Shown: in pieces, positions 48,846 to 57,964 of the stretch
Layout: each line of letters begins with the position of its first letter
Position numbering within the stretch: the first letter of the stretch is position 1
Source: Aestuariibius violaceus
GTDB lineage: Bacteria; Pseudomonadota; Alphaproteobacteria; Rhodobacterales; Rhodobacteraceae
NCBI RefSeq assembly: GCF_040779325.2
Contig: NZ_JBFONT020000009.1
Coordinates: 46,360 to 110,359 of the forward strand
Direction: 5' to 3'
Length of the DNA: 64,000 nucleotides
Notes under the pieces: model-generated
What the model saw: only the letters and a program-made list of their open reading frames with translations
Told to the model about the DNA's origin: nothing
Databases searched by the model: none
Program-made: the position numbers and the translations under genes

Positions 48846-49068
48846 ATTTTCAACAATCCCCCTCTGCCACCCCCGAACCGTTTCCACCCGTTGCGCACCA
48901 AAATCACCGCGCGCTCCGTTAACACCGCCAGTGTTGCGTTCGGCCCTCCGACGTGATGCCGACCATTTGCCGCCCGGATGCCGCACCCTCATTTTCCCGG
49001 ATTAACCTTGTTTTTCTGGCGATTCGCCGAAGGGCGCCGGAAAGACCCATAAGCCGCCACCAATAGGT

Positions 49069-50886
49069 TCAGGTCTGTGTTGCCTCGGCCCGTTCCATCA
49101 GCTCCAGCCACTCCTCCTCGGCCGCGCCCAGCTTGGCCTGCCGCTCGGTCAGGGCCTCCGTCGCCTTGGCGAACTTCACCGGCTCCCGCCCGTACAAATC
49201 CGGGTCCGACAACAGCCCTTCCAGCTTGCCAATCTCGGCCTCCAGCCGGGCGATCTCCCCCGGCAACGCCTCCAGCCGATGCTTCTCGGTAAAGCTCAAC
49301 CCCTCCGGCTTCGCCTCTTCCTTGGCCGCCGCCCTGGCCTTCGAACCCTTTGCTTTCGCGGAACTTTCCGCGGCCCGCTCCCCCCGCTGGGACACGTAAT
49401 CGCTCCACCCGCCGGCATAGACGACAGCCTGCCCGTTCCCCTCCATCGCCACGGTCGTCGTCGCCACCCGGTCGAGGAAATCCCGGTCGTGCGACACCAG
49501 CAGGACCGTCCCGTCATACTCCCCGATCAACTCCTGCAGCAGGTCCAGCGTCTCCACATCCAGGTCGTTCGTCGGCTCGTCGAGGACCAGCAGATTGCTC
49601 TCCCGCGCCATGATCTTGGCCAGCAGCAGCCGGGCCTTCTCGCCCCCGGACAGCGACCGAACCGGGGCTCGCGCCTGCGCCTCGGAAAACAGGAAATCCT
49701 TAAGATAACCAACGACATGCCGGGGCTGGCCCCGGACCAGAACCTGATCCGCCGCCCCCGAAACCCGCATGTCCCTGTCGCCCGTCAGGCTCTCCCACAG
49801 CGACATGTCCGGATCCAGCTGGGCGCGCGCCTGATCGAACACCACGACCTCGAGGTTCGTGCCCAGAACCACCTCCCCCGCATCGGGCGGCACCTCCCCG
49901 AGCAACATCTTGAGAAGGCTGGTTTTTCCCACCCCGTTCGGCCCGACAAAGGCAATCCGCTCCCCACGCCCGACCCGCAGGGAAAAGTCCGTCACGATGG
50001 CCTTCCCGCCCAGCGTCTTGGCCAGCCCCCGCGCCTCGATCACCCGCTTTCCGCTCTTCGGTCCAGCTTCCAGCGCCATCGCCGCGGCCCCCTGCCGCCG
50101 GATCATATCCGCCCGCTCGGCCCGCAGATCGGCCAGCGCCCGCACCCGCCCCTGATTGCGCTTCCGCCGGGCCGAGATCCCCTCAACCGCCCACCGCGCC
50201 TCCGCCTTGATCTTGCGGTCCAGCTTGTGGCGCGCGCTGTCTTCCTCCTCCCAGATCTTGTCCCGCCAGGCCTCGAAGGCGGCAAACCCTTCTTCCTGAC
50301 GGCGCACTTTTCCCCTGTCGATCCAAAGGGTTGCCCGGGTCAGCGCCCGCAGAAACGCCCGGTCGTGCGAGATCAGGACATAGCCCGCCCTTGCCGCCTT
50401 CAGCTCGCCCTCCAGCCAGCCGATCGCCTCGATATCCAGATGGTTCGTGGGCTCGTCCAGCAGCATCAGTTCCGGCGCCTCGGCCATGATCTTGGCGAGG
50501 GCCGCGCGGCGCCGCTCCCCGCCCGAGGCCACCTCGACGGCGCGGGCAGGATCGAACTTCAGCCCCTCAGCCACCATCTCGACCCGGTAGGCCTCCCCCG
50601 GCTCCAGCCCGCTCGCCGCATAGTCACCCAAGGTCGCGCAGCCCGCCATCTCCGGGTCCTGCTCCATATAGCCGACCGACACGCCCGGTGGCACCACGAC
50701 CTCCCCCGCATCCGGCTCCACCAGACCCGCCATCACCTTGAGAAGCGTGGATTTTCCCGACCCGTTCCGCCCCACCAGCGCCACCCTGTCCCCCGGCTGC
50801 ACCACCAGATCGAGCCCAGAAAACACCGGATCGCCGCCGAAAGTCAGCGAGATGTCGGAGAGTTGCAGAAGGGGTGCACGCGCCAT
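49069..50886 (-). CDS. ABC-F family ATPase (Uup-like)
   Basis: 605 aa with two ABC cassettes: Walker A GRNGSGKST (~40-48) and GPNGVGKTS, signatures ASGGERRRAAL and LSGGEKARLLL, Walker B LMLLDEPTNHLD and LLVLDEPTNDLD. The C-terminal coiled coil (LEALPGEIARLEAEIGKLEG) is the Uup-type extension. No membrane segments; these proteins act on ribosomes or nucleic acid. Resistance-type function is not indicated. Monocistronic, 32 bp before olsB's 3' end in the same direction. Confidence 0.92.
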   Translation of the reverse strand: MARAPLLQLSDISLTFGGDPVFSGLDLVVQPGDRVALVGRNGSGKSTLLKVMAGLVEPDAGEVVVPPGVSVGYMEQDPEMAGCATLGDYAASGLEPGEAYRVEMVAEGLKFDPARAVEVASGGERRRAALAKIMAEAPELMLLDEPTNHLDIEAIGWLEGELKAARAGYVLISHDRAFLRALTRATLWIDRGKVRRQEEGFAAFEAWRDKIWEEEDSARHKLDRKIKAEARWAVEGISARRKRNQGRVRALADLRAERADMIRRQGAAAMALEAGPKSGKRVIEARGLAKTLGGKAIVTDFSLRVGRGERIAFVGPNGVGKTSLLKMLLGEVPPDAGEVVLGTNLEVVVFDQARAQLDPDMSLWESLTGDRDMRVSGAADQVLVRGQPRHVVGYLKDFLFSEAQARAPVRSLSGGEKARLLLAKIMARESNLLVLDEPTNDLDVETLDLLQELIGEYDGTVLLVSHDRDFLDRVATTTVAMEGNGQAVVYAGGWSDYVSQRGERAAESSAKAKGSKARAAAKEEAKPEGLSFTEKHRLEALPGEIARLEAEIGKLEGLLSDPDLYGREPVKFAKATEALTERQAKLGAAEEEWLELMERAEATQT

Positions 50887-50918
50887 GGCGCGTCAGCTAA
50901 GCCGCAAGCCCGAAAGGA

Positions 50919-51641
50919 TCAACCGGCGATGGCCCTCAGCGACCGCTTCCGCCCCCCGGGCACCCGGTCGACCTCGACCCCCGTGAACACATGCAGTGTG
51001 CCCATCGCCTTGTCGATCACCGCGTGGTCGCTCACCCAGCCGCCCATCCTCAGATAGGTGCGCAGCAAGGGCGGCATCGCCCGCGTCGCATTCGCGATCC
51101 GCGCCGGGATCAGGGCCTTGCCCAGCGACACGACCTGCCGCGCCCGACGCCCCGGTCGCCAGCGCTTGGGCGCCACGTGCCGACCCGCCAGCAACCCGAA
51201 GGTTTCCGCGTAAGGCGTTGGATCCGTTCCCTGAAACGACGAACAGCCGAACAGCATCCCGTGCCCGCCCTCGTCCACGATCCGCGTCATCGCGCCCCAA
51301 GCCACGCGCAGCACATCAGGGTCACGCACGTCCGGGTCGATGCAAAATCGCCCCATCTCGATCATCGGCCGGTCGAATGCCTCAAGCGCTTTCAGATCAT
51401 AGAACTGCGCCGAGTAGCTCCGCCCGATCTCGGCCCCATGGGCCAGGGGCAGAACCCGGTAACAGCAGACAAGGCGCCCCTCGTCTTCCACCAGAACATG
51501 GCGGCAGATCGCATCGAACGCGTCCGCATCGACGCCCTCGCGCCCGAAAAACGCCCGGTGGCGCAGCGCCTGCGCCGCCGCGATATCGGCCTCCGTCTCG
51601 GCCAGACGGGCGGCATAGCGCCCTTTTTCCAGAAGGATCAT
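50919..51641 (-). CDS. olsB: ornithine-acyl-ACP N-acyltransferase-like (OlsB/GNAT)
   Basis: 240 aa. The acyltransferase core is ARLAETEADIAAAQALRHRA, then SAQFYDLKALEAFDRPMIEMGRFCIDPD and MLFGCSSFQGTDPTPYAETF, matching OlsB-type lyso-ornithine-lipid synthases. The enzyme transfers a 3-hydroxyacyl group to ornithine, giving phosphorus-free membrane lipids. ATG at 51641 has GAGGG eight to nine bases upstream. olsA is not in the window; the nearby phoX fits a low-phosphate theme but is separated by several genes. Confidence 0.82.
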   Translation of the reverse strand: MILLEKGRYAARLAETEADIAAAQALRHRAFFGREGVDADAFDAICRHVLVEDEGRLVCCYRVLPLAHGAEIGRSYSAQFYDLKALEAFDRPMIEMGRFCIDPDVRDPDVLRVAWGAMTRIVDEGGHGMLFGCSSFQGTDPTPYAETFGLLAGRHVAPKRWRPGRRARQVVSLGKALIPARIANATRAMPPLLRTYLRMGGWVSDHAVIDKAMGTLHVFTGVEVDRVPGGRKRSLRAIAG

Positions 51642-51706
51642 CCGAACATCCCTCAGTCTTGGCGTCCCCACCTGACCTTCTACATAAGGGGGGAACACGA
51701 CACAGG

Positions 51707-52135
51707 ATGTCACAAATGCTGAACAAGATCGAAAAATCCGAAGCTGAGTGGAAAGAGCAACTATCGCCCGAGGCATTTCGCATAATGCGTAAGCACGGGA
51801 CAGAACGCGCGGGCACCCACGACAACTTCCCGAAAGAGCCGGGGACGTATCTCTGCAAAGGCTGCGGCCTGCCGCTTTTCGATGCGGAGACCAAGTTCGA
51901 AAGCGGCACCGGCTGGCCCAGCTTCTACGCCCCCATCGGCGAGGAAAACGTGGGAGAGCAGGAGGATCGCTCGTTCTTCATGCGCCGCACCGAGGTGCAC
52001 TGCAACCGCTGCGGCGGGCACCTCGGCCACGTCTTCCCCGACGGCCCTCAGCCCACGGGCCTGCGCTACTGTATCAACGGCGTGGCATTGGACTTCGAGC
52101 CCGAGGAAGAGGGGCAGGCGGCCGCAGAGGGCTAG
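51707..52135 (+). CDS. msrB: peptide-methionine (R)-S-oxide reductase
   Basis: 142 aa. Zinc cysteines at Cys50, Cys53, Cys99 and Cys102 and the catalytic Cys122 in RYCINGVAL. It reduces methionine-R-sulfoxide in proteins. ATG at 51707; a second in-frame ATG follows three codons later. Divergent from olsB across 65 bp. Confidence 0.96.
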   Translation: MSQMLNKIEKSEAEWKEQLSPEAFRIMRKHGTERAGTHDNFPKEPGTYLCKGCGLPLFDAETKFESGTGWPSFYAPIGEENVGEQEDRSFFMRRTEVHCNRCGGHLGHVFPDGPQPTGLRYCINGVALDFEPEEEGQAAAEG

Positions 52136-52156
52136 AGAGCCACGCCGCTCAAATGT

Positions 52157-52207
52157 CCCGCCCGGCGGCACCGCCGGGCATCGCCCGACCTCCCCCAGGA
52201 GGGCGAT
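52157..52207. repeat. double-hairpin intergenic element, copy 2
   Basis: CCCGGCGG-CA-CCGCCGGG (52161-52178) is a perfect hairpin; ATCGCCC (52180-52186) pairs with GGGCGAT (52201-52207) around a CCCCCAGGA loop. It matches 10588-10634. In addition GGGCATCGCCCGACCT (52176-52191) has its exact reverse complement at 52284-52299, giving a 16-bp inverted repeat across the convergent gap 52136-52312. Confidence 0.78.
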
Positions 52208-52312
52208 TTTGCAACGTCTCAAGCAGCCTAACGCCTGAACCTCTGGCAATGCGGGACGCGGCAGGAGCGTCGGAACGCCCTCCAGGTCGGGCGATGCCCT
52301 CATCTCTCCGCA

Positions 52313-53035
52313 TTAGCCGCGTGCCGCCCTGAGCACCTCGTCCTCCGACAGCCCATAGCGCGGCGCAAACCGCTCCCGCGCGGCGATCAGGCGTGGATCG
52401 TCGGGCCGCAGACCCAGCGTCCGGATGAACTCGATCCGCTGCTGCGCCTTCAGGCTCTCCCGGTCGATGGCCGTCCCCATCACCCGGTCCACGATGGCCC
52501 CGCCCGGCGTGACGTGGAACCATTTCGAGAAGTCGCGGAAATGGTGCTGGTTGTGCAGCCGCGTCACATGCCGCTCGGCCCGCATCTTGGGCACGTCCAG
52601 ATGGGCGGTCATGTGAAACCATTCGTAGCCCAGGAATGTCGCCGTCCCGCCGATCAGCACGACCGCAGCCGCGATCGGCAAAGCATACACCACCCCAAGC
52701 GTCGCCAACACCCCGAAAAGCAAAACAAAATTCCCCACCAGAACCGGCACCGTCACCCAGATCGGCGCGAAGAACAGCTTCCGGTTCGTCGGAAAATCAT
52801 GGTGCCCGTAATGCGCCTGATAGAGCAGATCGAACGCCCATTGCCGGCGCGGCGGCGGCAGGTGAAAGACGAAGCGGTGCAGCGCGTATTCGTTGCCCAT
52901 CTGCGCCAGCACGCCCAACGGCACGAACAGCCAGACCCAGGCCGGCCCGCCCGCCGCCAGACCAATACCCAAGGGCACCGCCGCCGCCATGACGAGGATG
53001 CTCGGATGCGCCAGCATCAACCGGATCCGCTCCAT
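52313..53035 (-). CDS. fatty-acid-hydroxylase/carotenoid-hydroxylase-type membrane protein
   Basis: 240 aa. Four to five membrane segments and the eight-histidine di-iron set: HRFVFH (~50), HYGHH (~71), EWFHMTAH (~128) and HNQHH (~150). Enzymes of this superfamily hydroxylate fatty acids, sterols or carotenoids at the membrane. Length suggests similarity to CrtZ-like or sphingolipid hydroxylases, but no carotenoid genes are near. GGGAGGAGAG precedes the ATG at 53035. Confidence 0.82.
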   Translation of the reverse strand: MERIRLMLAHPSILVMAAAVPLGIGLAAGGPAWVWLFVPLGVLAQMGNEYALHRFVFHLPPPRRQWAFDLLYQAHYGHHDFPTNRKLFFAPIWVTVPVLVGNFVLLFGVLATLGVVYALPIAAAVVLIGGTATFLGYEWFHMTAHLDVPKMRAERHVTRLHNQHHFRDFSKWFHVTPGGAIVDRVMGTAIDRESLKAQQRIEFIRTLGLRPDDPRLIAARERFAPRYGLSEDEVLRAARG

Positions 53036-53137
53036 GATCTCTCCTCCCGGAAAGCAGCCTAGCACGCAGCTGACGACCCCCGCCAGAATGACCTGGGCGG
53101 TTGACCCGCACGCGCGCATCCATCACTTCCCTGCCCC

Positions 53138-54184
53138 ATGGGAACCGGACTGCTCACGATAGATCCTGCGGCGATTGCCGAGAATTGGCGGCACCTCGAC
53201 GCGATGACGACCTGCGAGACCGGGGCCGTGGTCAAAGCCGACGCCTACGGGCTAGGCATCGACCTCGCCGCCCCTGCGCTGGCCTCAGCCGGCGCCCGCA
53301 CCTTCTTCGTGGCCCAGGCCGAAGAGGGCGCTGCCGTCCGTCAGGCCCTCGGACCGGGACCCGAAATCTACGTTTTCTCGGGCCATATGGAGGCCGACGC
53401 CGGGCTGATCGAAACCCTGAACCTCATCCCGCTGCTCAACTCGCTCGAACAGGTCGTCCGCCACCTCGAGGCGCTGCCGACCCACCCGTTCGGCCTGCAA
53501 TTCGACACCGGGATGAATCGCCTCGGGATCGAGCCTGCAGACTGGGCCGCGATCCGCCAGATCATCCCGCCCGAAGCCGCGCGGCTTGCCATCAGCCACC
53601 TCGCCTGCGCCGACGAACCCGACCACCCGCAAAACAAGGCCCAACTGCACACCTTCCTGCAAATGGTCGAGGGCGTCGCCACCCGCCGCTCCCTCGCCGC
53701 GACCGGCGGCATCCTCCTCGGGGCCGAGTACCACTTCGACCTCACCCGCCCCGGCATCGGCCTCTACGGCGGCGCGCCCTACACGGATGCCCAACCCGTG
53801 GTGCAACTCGACCTCCCCGTCATCCAGATCCGCGATCTCACCCCCGGCGAAACCGTCGGCTACGGCGCCGCTTGGACGGCGGAACGGCCCAGCGTCATCG
53901 CCACCCTCTCGGCCGGTTATGCCGACGGGCTGATCCGCGCGCTCTCGAACGGCGCGACACTTTGGCACGGCGAAACCCCGTGCCCGCTGGCCGGGCGCGT
54001 CTCAATGGACCTCCTCACCGTCGATGTGACCGACCTCGAGGAACCGCCCGAAACCCTAACGATCATTGGCCCCCACCAGGGCATCGACGCGCTGGCCAAG
54101 GCGGCAGGCACCATCGGCTATGAAATCCTCACCTCCCTCGGCCCCCGCTACCGCCGCGAAACAAGGCGGGAATCTCTTACCTGA
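53138..54184 (+). CDS. alr: alanine racemase
   Basis: 348 aa. PLP lysine Lys33 in AVVKADAYGLG and catalytic Tyr242 in VGYGAAW are in place; FGLQFDTGMNRLG and RVSMDLLTVDVTD are also typical. It makes D-alanine for peptidoglycan in the cytoplasm. Divergent from the hydroxylase gene across 102 bp. Confidence 0.96.
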   Translation: MGTGLLTIDPAAIAENWRHLDAMTTCETGAVVKADAYGLGIDLAAPALASAGARTFFVAQAEEGAAVRQALGPGPEIYVFSGHMEADAGLIETLNLIPLLNSLEQVVRHLEALPTHPFGLQFDTGMNRLGIEPADWAAIRQIIPPEAARLAISHLACADEPDHPQNKAQLHTFLQMVEGVATRRSLAATGGILLGAEYHFDLTRPGIGLYGGAPYTDAQPVVQLDLPVIQIRDLTPGETVGYGAAWTAERPSVIATLSAGYADGLIRALSNGATLWHGETPCPLAGRVSMDLLTVDVTDLEEPPETLTIIGPHQGIDALAKAAGTIGYEILTSLGPRYRRETRRESLT

Positions 54185-54265
54185 TCCGCAGACCGAAATG
54201 TGTTAAGAAGAAATTATCGAGCGGTCAAAAAATGGGAACGAATCCCGTGTGTTGGGTATTCCCGT

Positions 54266-54293
54266 TCTGAAGTGGCAATTTTTCAACTTCAGA
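54266..54293 (+). promoter_or_regulatory. stem-loop in the leader of the coiled-coil membrane protein
   Basis: TCTGAAGT and ACTTCAGA pair perfectly over 8 bp around a 12-base AT-rich loop, 28 bp before the ATG at 54322. It may be an operator or an mRNA structure; no family recognised. Confidence 0.4.
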
Positions 54294-54321
54294 CCGGTGG
54301 GGGTGAAGGAGTTCTTGACCA

Positions 54322-55068
54322 ATGGATTTAATGGCACGCTCGGCGACTGCCTGGCTGCAAGCGATCGCTCTATTCGTACTGGCGGCAATCGCCCTGGCAG
54401 CTCTAACCTATACGATCGCTGCGTCGATGGGCGCGGCGCCTTGGCTGGTGGCACCGCTAGCCTTCGGTGACACGATCATTCCCGCTGGCGGGATGTATTT
54501 GCAGATCACAGTCACCGCACTGCTGGTGGGGCTCATGTTTTTCGTGCCCAGCGCAATGCGTACGATGCGGCTCGAGACGAGCCACCGCAATTTCGCGCTC
54601 AAAATGGAAGACGTGGCACGCGCCTATCATCATGTTCATGCCGCCGACCGTGCGGGGATCTTCACGCTGTCTTCCGAATTTGATGCCGTCCGCGAACGCA
54701 TCGCCTTCCTGCGCGACCATCCCGACCTGCAGGAGCTCGAGGCCGACGTGATCGAGGTTGCCGCCCAGATGGGTCAGACCTCGCGTCACCTGGCTGAGGT
54801 CTACAGCGATGACAAGATCGCCCGCGCGAAAGCTTTCCTCGCCGAACGCCAGGAAGAGATCGAGCGCCAGCAGGAGATGATCGTCAAGGCTCAGCAGACG
54901 GCCCGCGAACTGCGCCGCTGGGGCGACCAGATCCATCTCGAAGAAAGCGTCGTCGCCTCGCAACTTGAACGGCTCACCGCCGAACTGGACGAGATCCTGC
55001 CAGAACTCGGCCTCATCCGCGACGGAAGCGAGACCAATGTCGTGCGGATGGCGAAACCTGCCGAATAG
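54322..55068 (+). CDS. membrane protein with long cytoplasmic coiled coil
   Basis: 248 aa. Two N-terminal membrane helices (LQAIALFVLAAIALAALTYT and LQITVTALLVGLMFFVPSA) are followed from ~85 by a charged helical region with a strong coiled coil (KAFLAERQEEIERQQEMIVK, AQQTARELRRWGDQIHLEES). No catalytic motif. Some annotations of similar alphaproteobacterial proteins read 'DNA repair protein', for which I see no support here. A hairpin lies in the leader and a strong terminator follows, so the gene stands alone. Confidence 0.75.
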   Translation: MDLMARSATAWLQAIALFVLAAIALAALTYTIAASMGAAPWLVAPLAFGDTIIPAGGMYLQITVTALLVGLMFFVPSAMRTMRLETSHRNFALKMEDVARAYHHVHAADRAGIFTLSSEFDAVRERIAFLRDHPDLQELEADVIEVAAQMGQTSRHLAEVYSDDKIARAKAFLAERQEEIERQQEMIVKAQQTARELRRWGDQIHLEESVVASQLERLTAELDEILPELGLIRDGSETNVVRMAKPAE

Positions 55069-55097
55069 CCGATTTGCCACATATGTCGCCTGAACTC

Positions 55098-55124
55098 AGC
55101 GCCCGCTCTTGCGGGCGCTTTTTT
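55098..55124 (+). terminator. strong rho-independent terminator
   Basis: AGCGCCCGC and GCGGGCGCT pair perfectly around TCTT and are followed by a run of six T residues, 29 bp after the coiled-coil gene stop. Confidence 0.93.
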
Positions 55125-55165
55125 CATTTCCGACATGAGGCAGATCCCATCGACAGTTCCGGACA

Positions 55166-55648
55166 GTGCCAGTGACAATCCTTCGTATCGCAAACCTCGC
55201 CCTCCTGATCCTTTTCCCCGTCGCCTGGTTCGCGCCGCTTTTGCGCGCCGGCCTTCTGCCGCTCTTCGGGCTGAGCGAAATCAGCGTCGTCTCGGGCCTC
55301 CAGTCGCTCTGGCAGACCGATGTCTTCCTCGCGCTGATCGTCACCGCCTTCGCGCTCTTCGCGCCGTATCTCAAGACGATCGGCCTCGCGATGGTCCATT
55401 TCGGCCTGATGCGCCGCAAGGTGCTGCCGGTCCTGTCCTGGCTGGGCAAGCTCGCCATGGCCGACATCTTCCTGATCGCGCTCTACATCGTGGTGATCAA
55501 GGGCATCGGCGTCGGCCGCGTCGAAACCGGCTGGGGCCTCTACCTTTTCACAAGCTGCATCCTCGCCAGCATCGCGATCTCGATCCTGACCGCGCGCCAC
55601 ATCGCGCGCGACCGCACACCGACCGACGCAGCCCCGTCCCTGCCGTAA
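55166..55648 (+). CDS. PqiA-type integral membrane protein
   Basis: 160 aa, four membrane helices in the paraquat-inducible protein A pattern (LALLILFPVAWFAPLL, GLQSLWQTDVFLALIVTAFA, SWLGKLAMADIFLIALYIVV, GLYLFTSCILASIAISILTA). It is a single PqiA domain without the MCE partner genes. Start is GTG at 55166 or 55172; ribosome-binding site weak. Role in envelope lipid transport is by analogy only. Confidence 0.8.
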   Translation: MPVTILRIANLALLILFPVAWFAPLLRAGLLPLFGLSEISVVSGLQSLWQTDVFLALIVTAFALFAPYLKTIGLAMVHFGLMRRKVLPVLSWLGKLAMADIFLIALYIVVIKGIGVGRVETGWGLYLFTSCILASIAISILTARHIARDRTPTDAAPSLP

Positions 55649-55691
55649 CAGCCCCATTGCGCGCGGCGCCCAGCCGCGCCAAACCTCTCCC

Positions 55692-57059
55692 ATGCCGAAA
55701 GACACCGCCTTCCGCTGCACCGCCTGCGGCGCCAGCCATTCCAAATGGTCCGGCCAATGCGAGACCTGCGGCGCCTGGAACACCATCGAAGAGGCCCAGC
55801 CCCTCTCAGAGCGCCCCAAGGCGCTCTCAGGCCGCGGTAAGGCCATCCCCCTCACCGACCTTGCGACAAAGGCCGAAGCGCCGCCCCGCACGATCTCGGG
55901 CGTCGAGGAACTCGACCGTGTCCTCGGCGGCGGCCTGACGGCGGCGTCAGCGACCCTCCTCGGCGGCGATCCCGGCATCGGCAAGTCCACCCTTCTCCTC
56001 CAGGCGGCGGCCCGCTTCGCCCGGGGCGGGCTCAAGACCCTCTATATCTCGGGCGAGGAAGCCACCGCCCAGGTCCAGATGCGGGCCGAACGGCTCGGCC
56101 TTACCGAAAGCCCCGTCGCGCTCGCCTCGGAAACCAACCTGCGGGACATCCTGACGACCCTCGATCAGGAACGCCCGCAACTCGCCGTGATCGATTCGAT
56201 TCAAACGATGTGGCTCGACACGCTCGATGCTGCGCCCGGTTCCGTGTCCCAGGTCAGGGCCGCCGCGCATGAGCTGACGAATTTTGCCAAGACCCGTGGC
56301 ATTTCGGTCATATTGGTCGGCCACGTCACCAAGGACGGCCAGATCGCGGGCCCCCGGGTGGTCGAACACATGGTCGATACCGTCCTCTATTTCGAGGGCG
56401 ACAGGGGCCACCAGTTCCGCCTCCTCCGGTCGGTCAAGAACCGCTTCGGACCGGCCAGCGAAATCGGCGTGTTCGAGATGACGGGGCGAGGGCTTGCCGA
56501 GGTCAAAAACCCCTCCGCCCTCTTCCTCTCCCACCGCGGAACACCCGCCCCAGGATCGGCCGTTTTTGCAGGCATAGAAGGCACCCGGCCCGTCCTGTGC
56601 GAGTTCCAGGCGCTCGTCGCCCCCTCCCCCCATGCAAACCCCCGCCGCACCGTCGTCGGCTGGGACGGGTCGCGGCTTGCCATGATCCTCGCGGTGCTCG
56701 AAGCCCGCGCCGGGGTGCCCTTCACCGGGCTCGATGTCTACCTCAACGTGGCGGGCGGGATGCGGGTCACCGAACCCGCCGCCGACCTCGCCGTGGCCGC
56801 CGCACTGATCTCCGCGCGGGAGGATGCGGCGCTGCCCGCCACCCACGTCATCTGGGGGGAAATCAGCCTATCCGGCGCCCTCCGCCCGGCCCCTCAAACC
56901 GAAAACCGGTTGAAAGAAGCGCAGAAACTTGGTTTCTCCACAGCGATCGCGCCGGAGACGAAAAAACCGGTGCAGACGGGTCTGAAGATGCGTCAGATGG
57001 CGGATGTTTCAGACTTCGTGGAGGCGATATTTGGCAGCCGCGAACCCACCCGCGGCTGA
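55692..57059 (+). CDS. radA: DNA repair protein RadA
   Basis: 455 aa. A C4 zinc finger (Cys9, Cys12, Cys23, Cys26), Walker A GGDPGIGKST (~91-100), the RadA-specific KNRFGPASEIG motif and a C-terminal Lon-like domain (ARAGVPFTGLDVYLNVAGGM). It promotes branch migration in recombination. It lies 43 bp after the PqiA-type gene and 22 bp before cvpA. Confidence 0.97.
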   Translation: MPKDTAFRCTACGASHSKWSGQCETCGAWNTIEEAQPLSERPKALSGRGKAIPLTDLATKAEAPPRTISGVEELDRVLGGGLTAASATLLGGDPGIGKSTLLLQAAARFARGGLKTLYISGEEATAQVQMRAERLGLTESPVALASETNLRDILTTLDQERPQLAVIDSIQTMWLDTLDAAPGSVSQVRAAAHELTNFAKTRGISVILVGHVTKDGQIAGPRVVEHMVDTVLYFEGDRGHQFRLLRSVKNRFGPASEIGVFEMTGRGLAEVKNPSALFLSHRGTPAPGSAVFAGIEGTRPVLCEFQALVAPSPHANPRRTVVGWDGSRLAMILAVLEARAGVPFTGLDVYLNVAGGMRVTEPAADLAVAAALISAREDAALPATHVIWGEISLSGALRPAPQTENRLKEAQKLGFSTAIAPETKKPVQTGLKMRQMADVSDFVEAIFGSREPTRG

Positions 57060-57081
57060 CCGGGGACAAAAAGGGCAGGCC

Positions 57082-57705
57082 ATGGAAGGCTTCACACTCG
57101 TCGACGCAGGCGTTGCCGTCATCGTACTTCTCTCGGGCATCCTCGCCTATTCGCGCGGCTTCGTGCGCGAGGCTATGGCGATTGCCGGCTGGATCGGTGC
57201 GGCGATCCTTGCCTTCTTCTTCGCGGGCGAAGTGCGCCCGCTGATTGCCCAGATCCCGATCGTCAGCGACTTTATCGGCGACAGCTGCGAATTGTCGATC
57301 ATCATCGCCTTCGCAGGCGTCTTCGCCATCGCGCTTGTCGTCTTCTCGCTCTTCACGCCGCTCTTCTCGTCGGTCGTTCAGCGCTCCGCGCTCGGCACGG
57401 TCGACCAGGCCCTCGGCTTCATCTTCGGCGTCCTGCGCGGTGTCCTGATCGTCGCTATCGGCTTCTTCGTCTACGAAACGGTCCTGACAGCCCAGGAAAT
57501 CCAGATGGTCGACGAAAGCCGCTCGGCCCAGGTCTTCGCCCAGGTCACCGAGCAGATCGAGGGTCAGGATCCCGAGGCCGCCATCGGCTGGTTCACCGAG
57601 CAGTACCAGCAGCTTGTCGGCGATTGCGGCCCGGAAAGCGGCGTCACCACGCCCACGACCGCGCCCACGCCAACCGATACCACCACGCCCACGCCGACCG
57701 AGTGA
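57082..57705 (+). CDS. cvpA: CvpA family membrane protein
   Basis: 207 aa. Four membrane segments with the CvpA opening FTLVDAGVAVIVLLSGILAY and SRGFVREAMAIAGWIGAAIL; the C-terminus is a Thr/Pro-rich low-complexity tail (PTTAPTPTDTTTPTPTE). CvpA affects colicin V export and envelope integrity. Placement directly before purF is the classic arrangement; 259 bp separate them here. Confidence 0.92.
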   Translation: MEGFTLVDAGVAVIVLLSGILAYSRGFVREAMAIAGWIGAAILAFFFAGEVRPLIAQIPIVSDFIGDSCELSIIIAFAGVFAIALVVFSLFTPLFSSVVQRSALGTVDQALGFIFGVLRGVLIVAIGFFVYETVLTAQEIQMVDESRSAQVFAQVTEQIEGQDPEAAIGWFTEQYQQLVGDCGPESGVTTPTTAPTPTDTTTPTPTE

Positions 57706-57713
57706 TCCTGGAC

Positions 57714-57732
57714 GGGCCGCCGATGGCGGCCC
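57714..57732 (+). terminator. GC-rich hairpin after cvpA
   Basis: GGGCCGCC and GGCGGCCC pair perfectly around GAT, eight bases after the cvpA stop. No T tract follows, so termination strength is uncertain. Confidence 0.45.
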
Positions 57733-57964
57733 CGCAATCCTCCGGACAACCCGAACTGGCGCGATCGCGGCCTGCTCAGGCAGCCGCATCGCTGCCAGCC
57801 GATCATTGGTCTGATCGCCCAACGCTCCGTTATCCATATGACGACGGGCTAAAGCTGCGGCCAAACCGCCACGCTGCGTCACGCAGACGCGGTTTTCCGT
57901 GACACCGGCGCCCGCAGCCCTTATCTCGATTCATCGTAGTCTTTACCGGGACCAGACCCACCTG

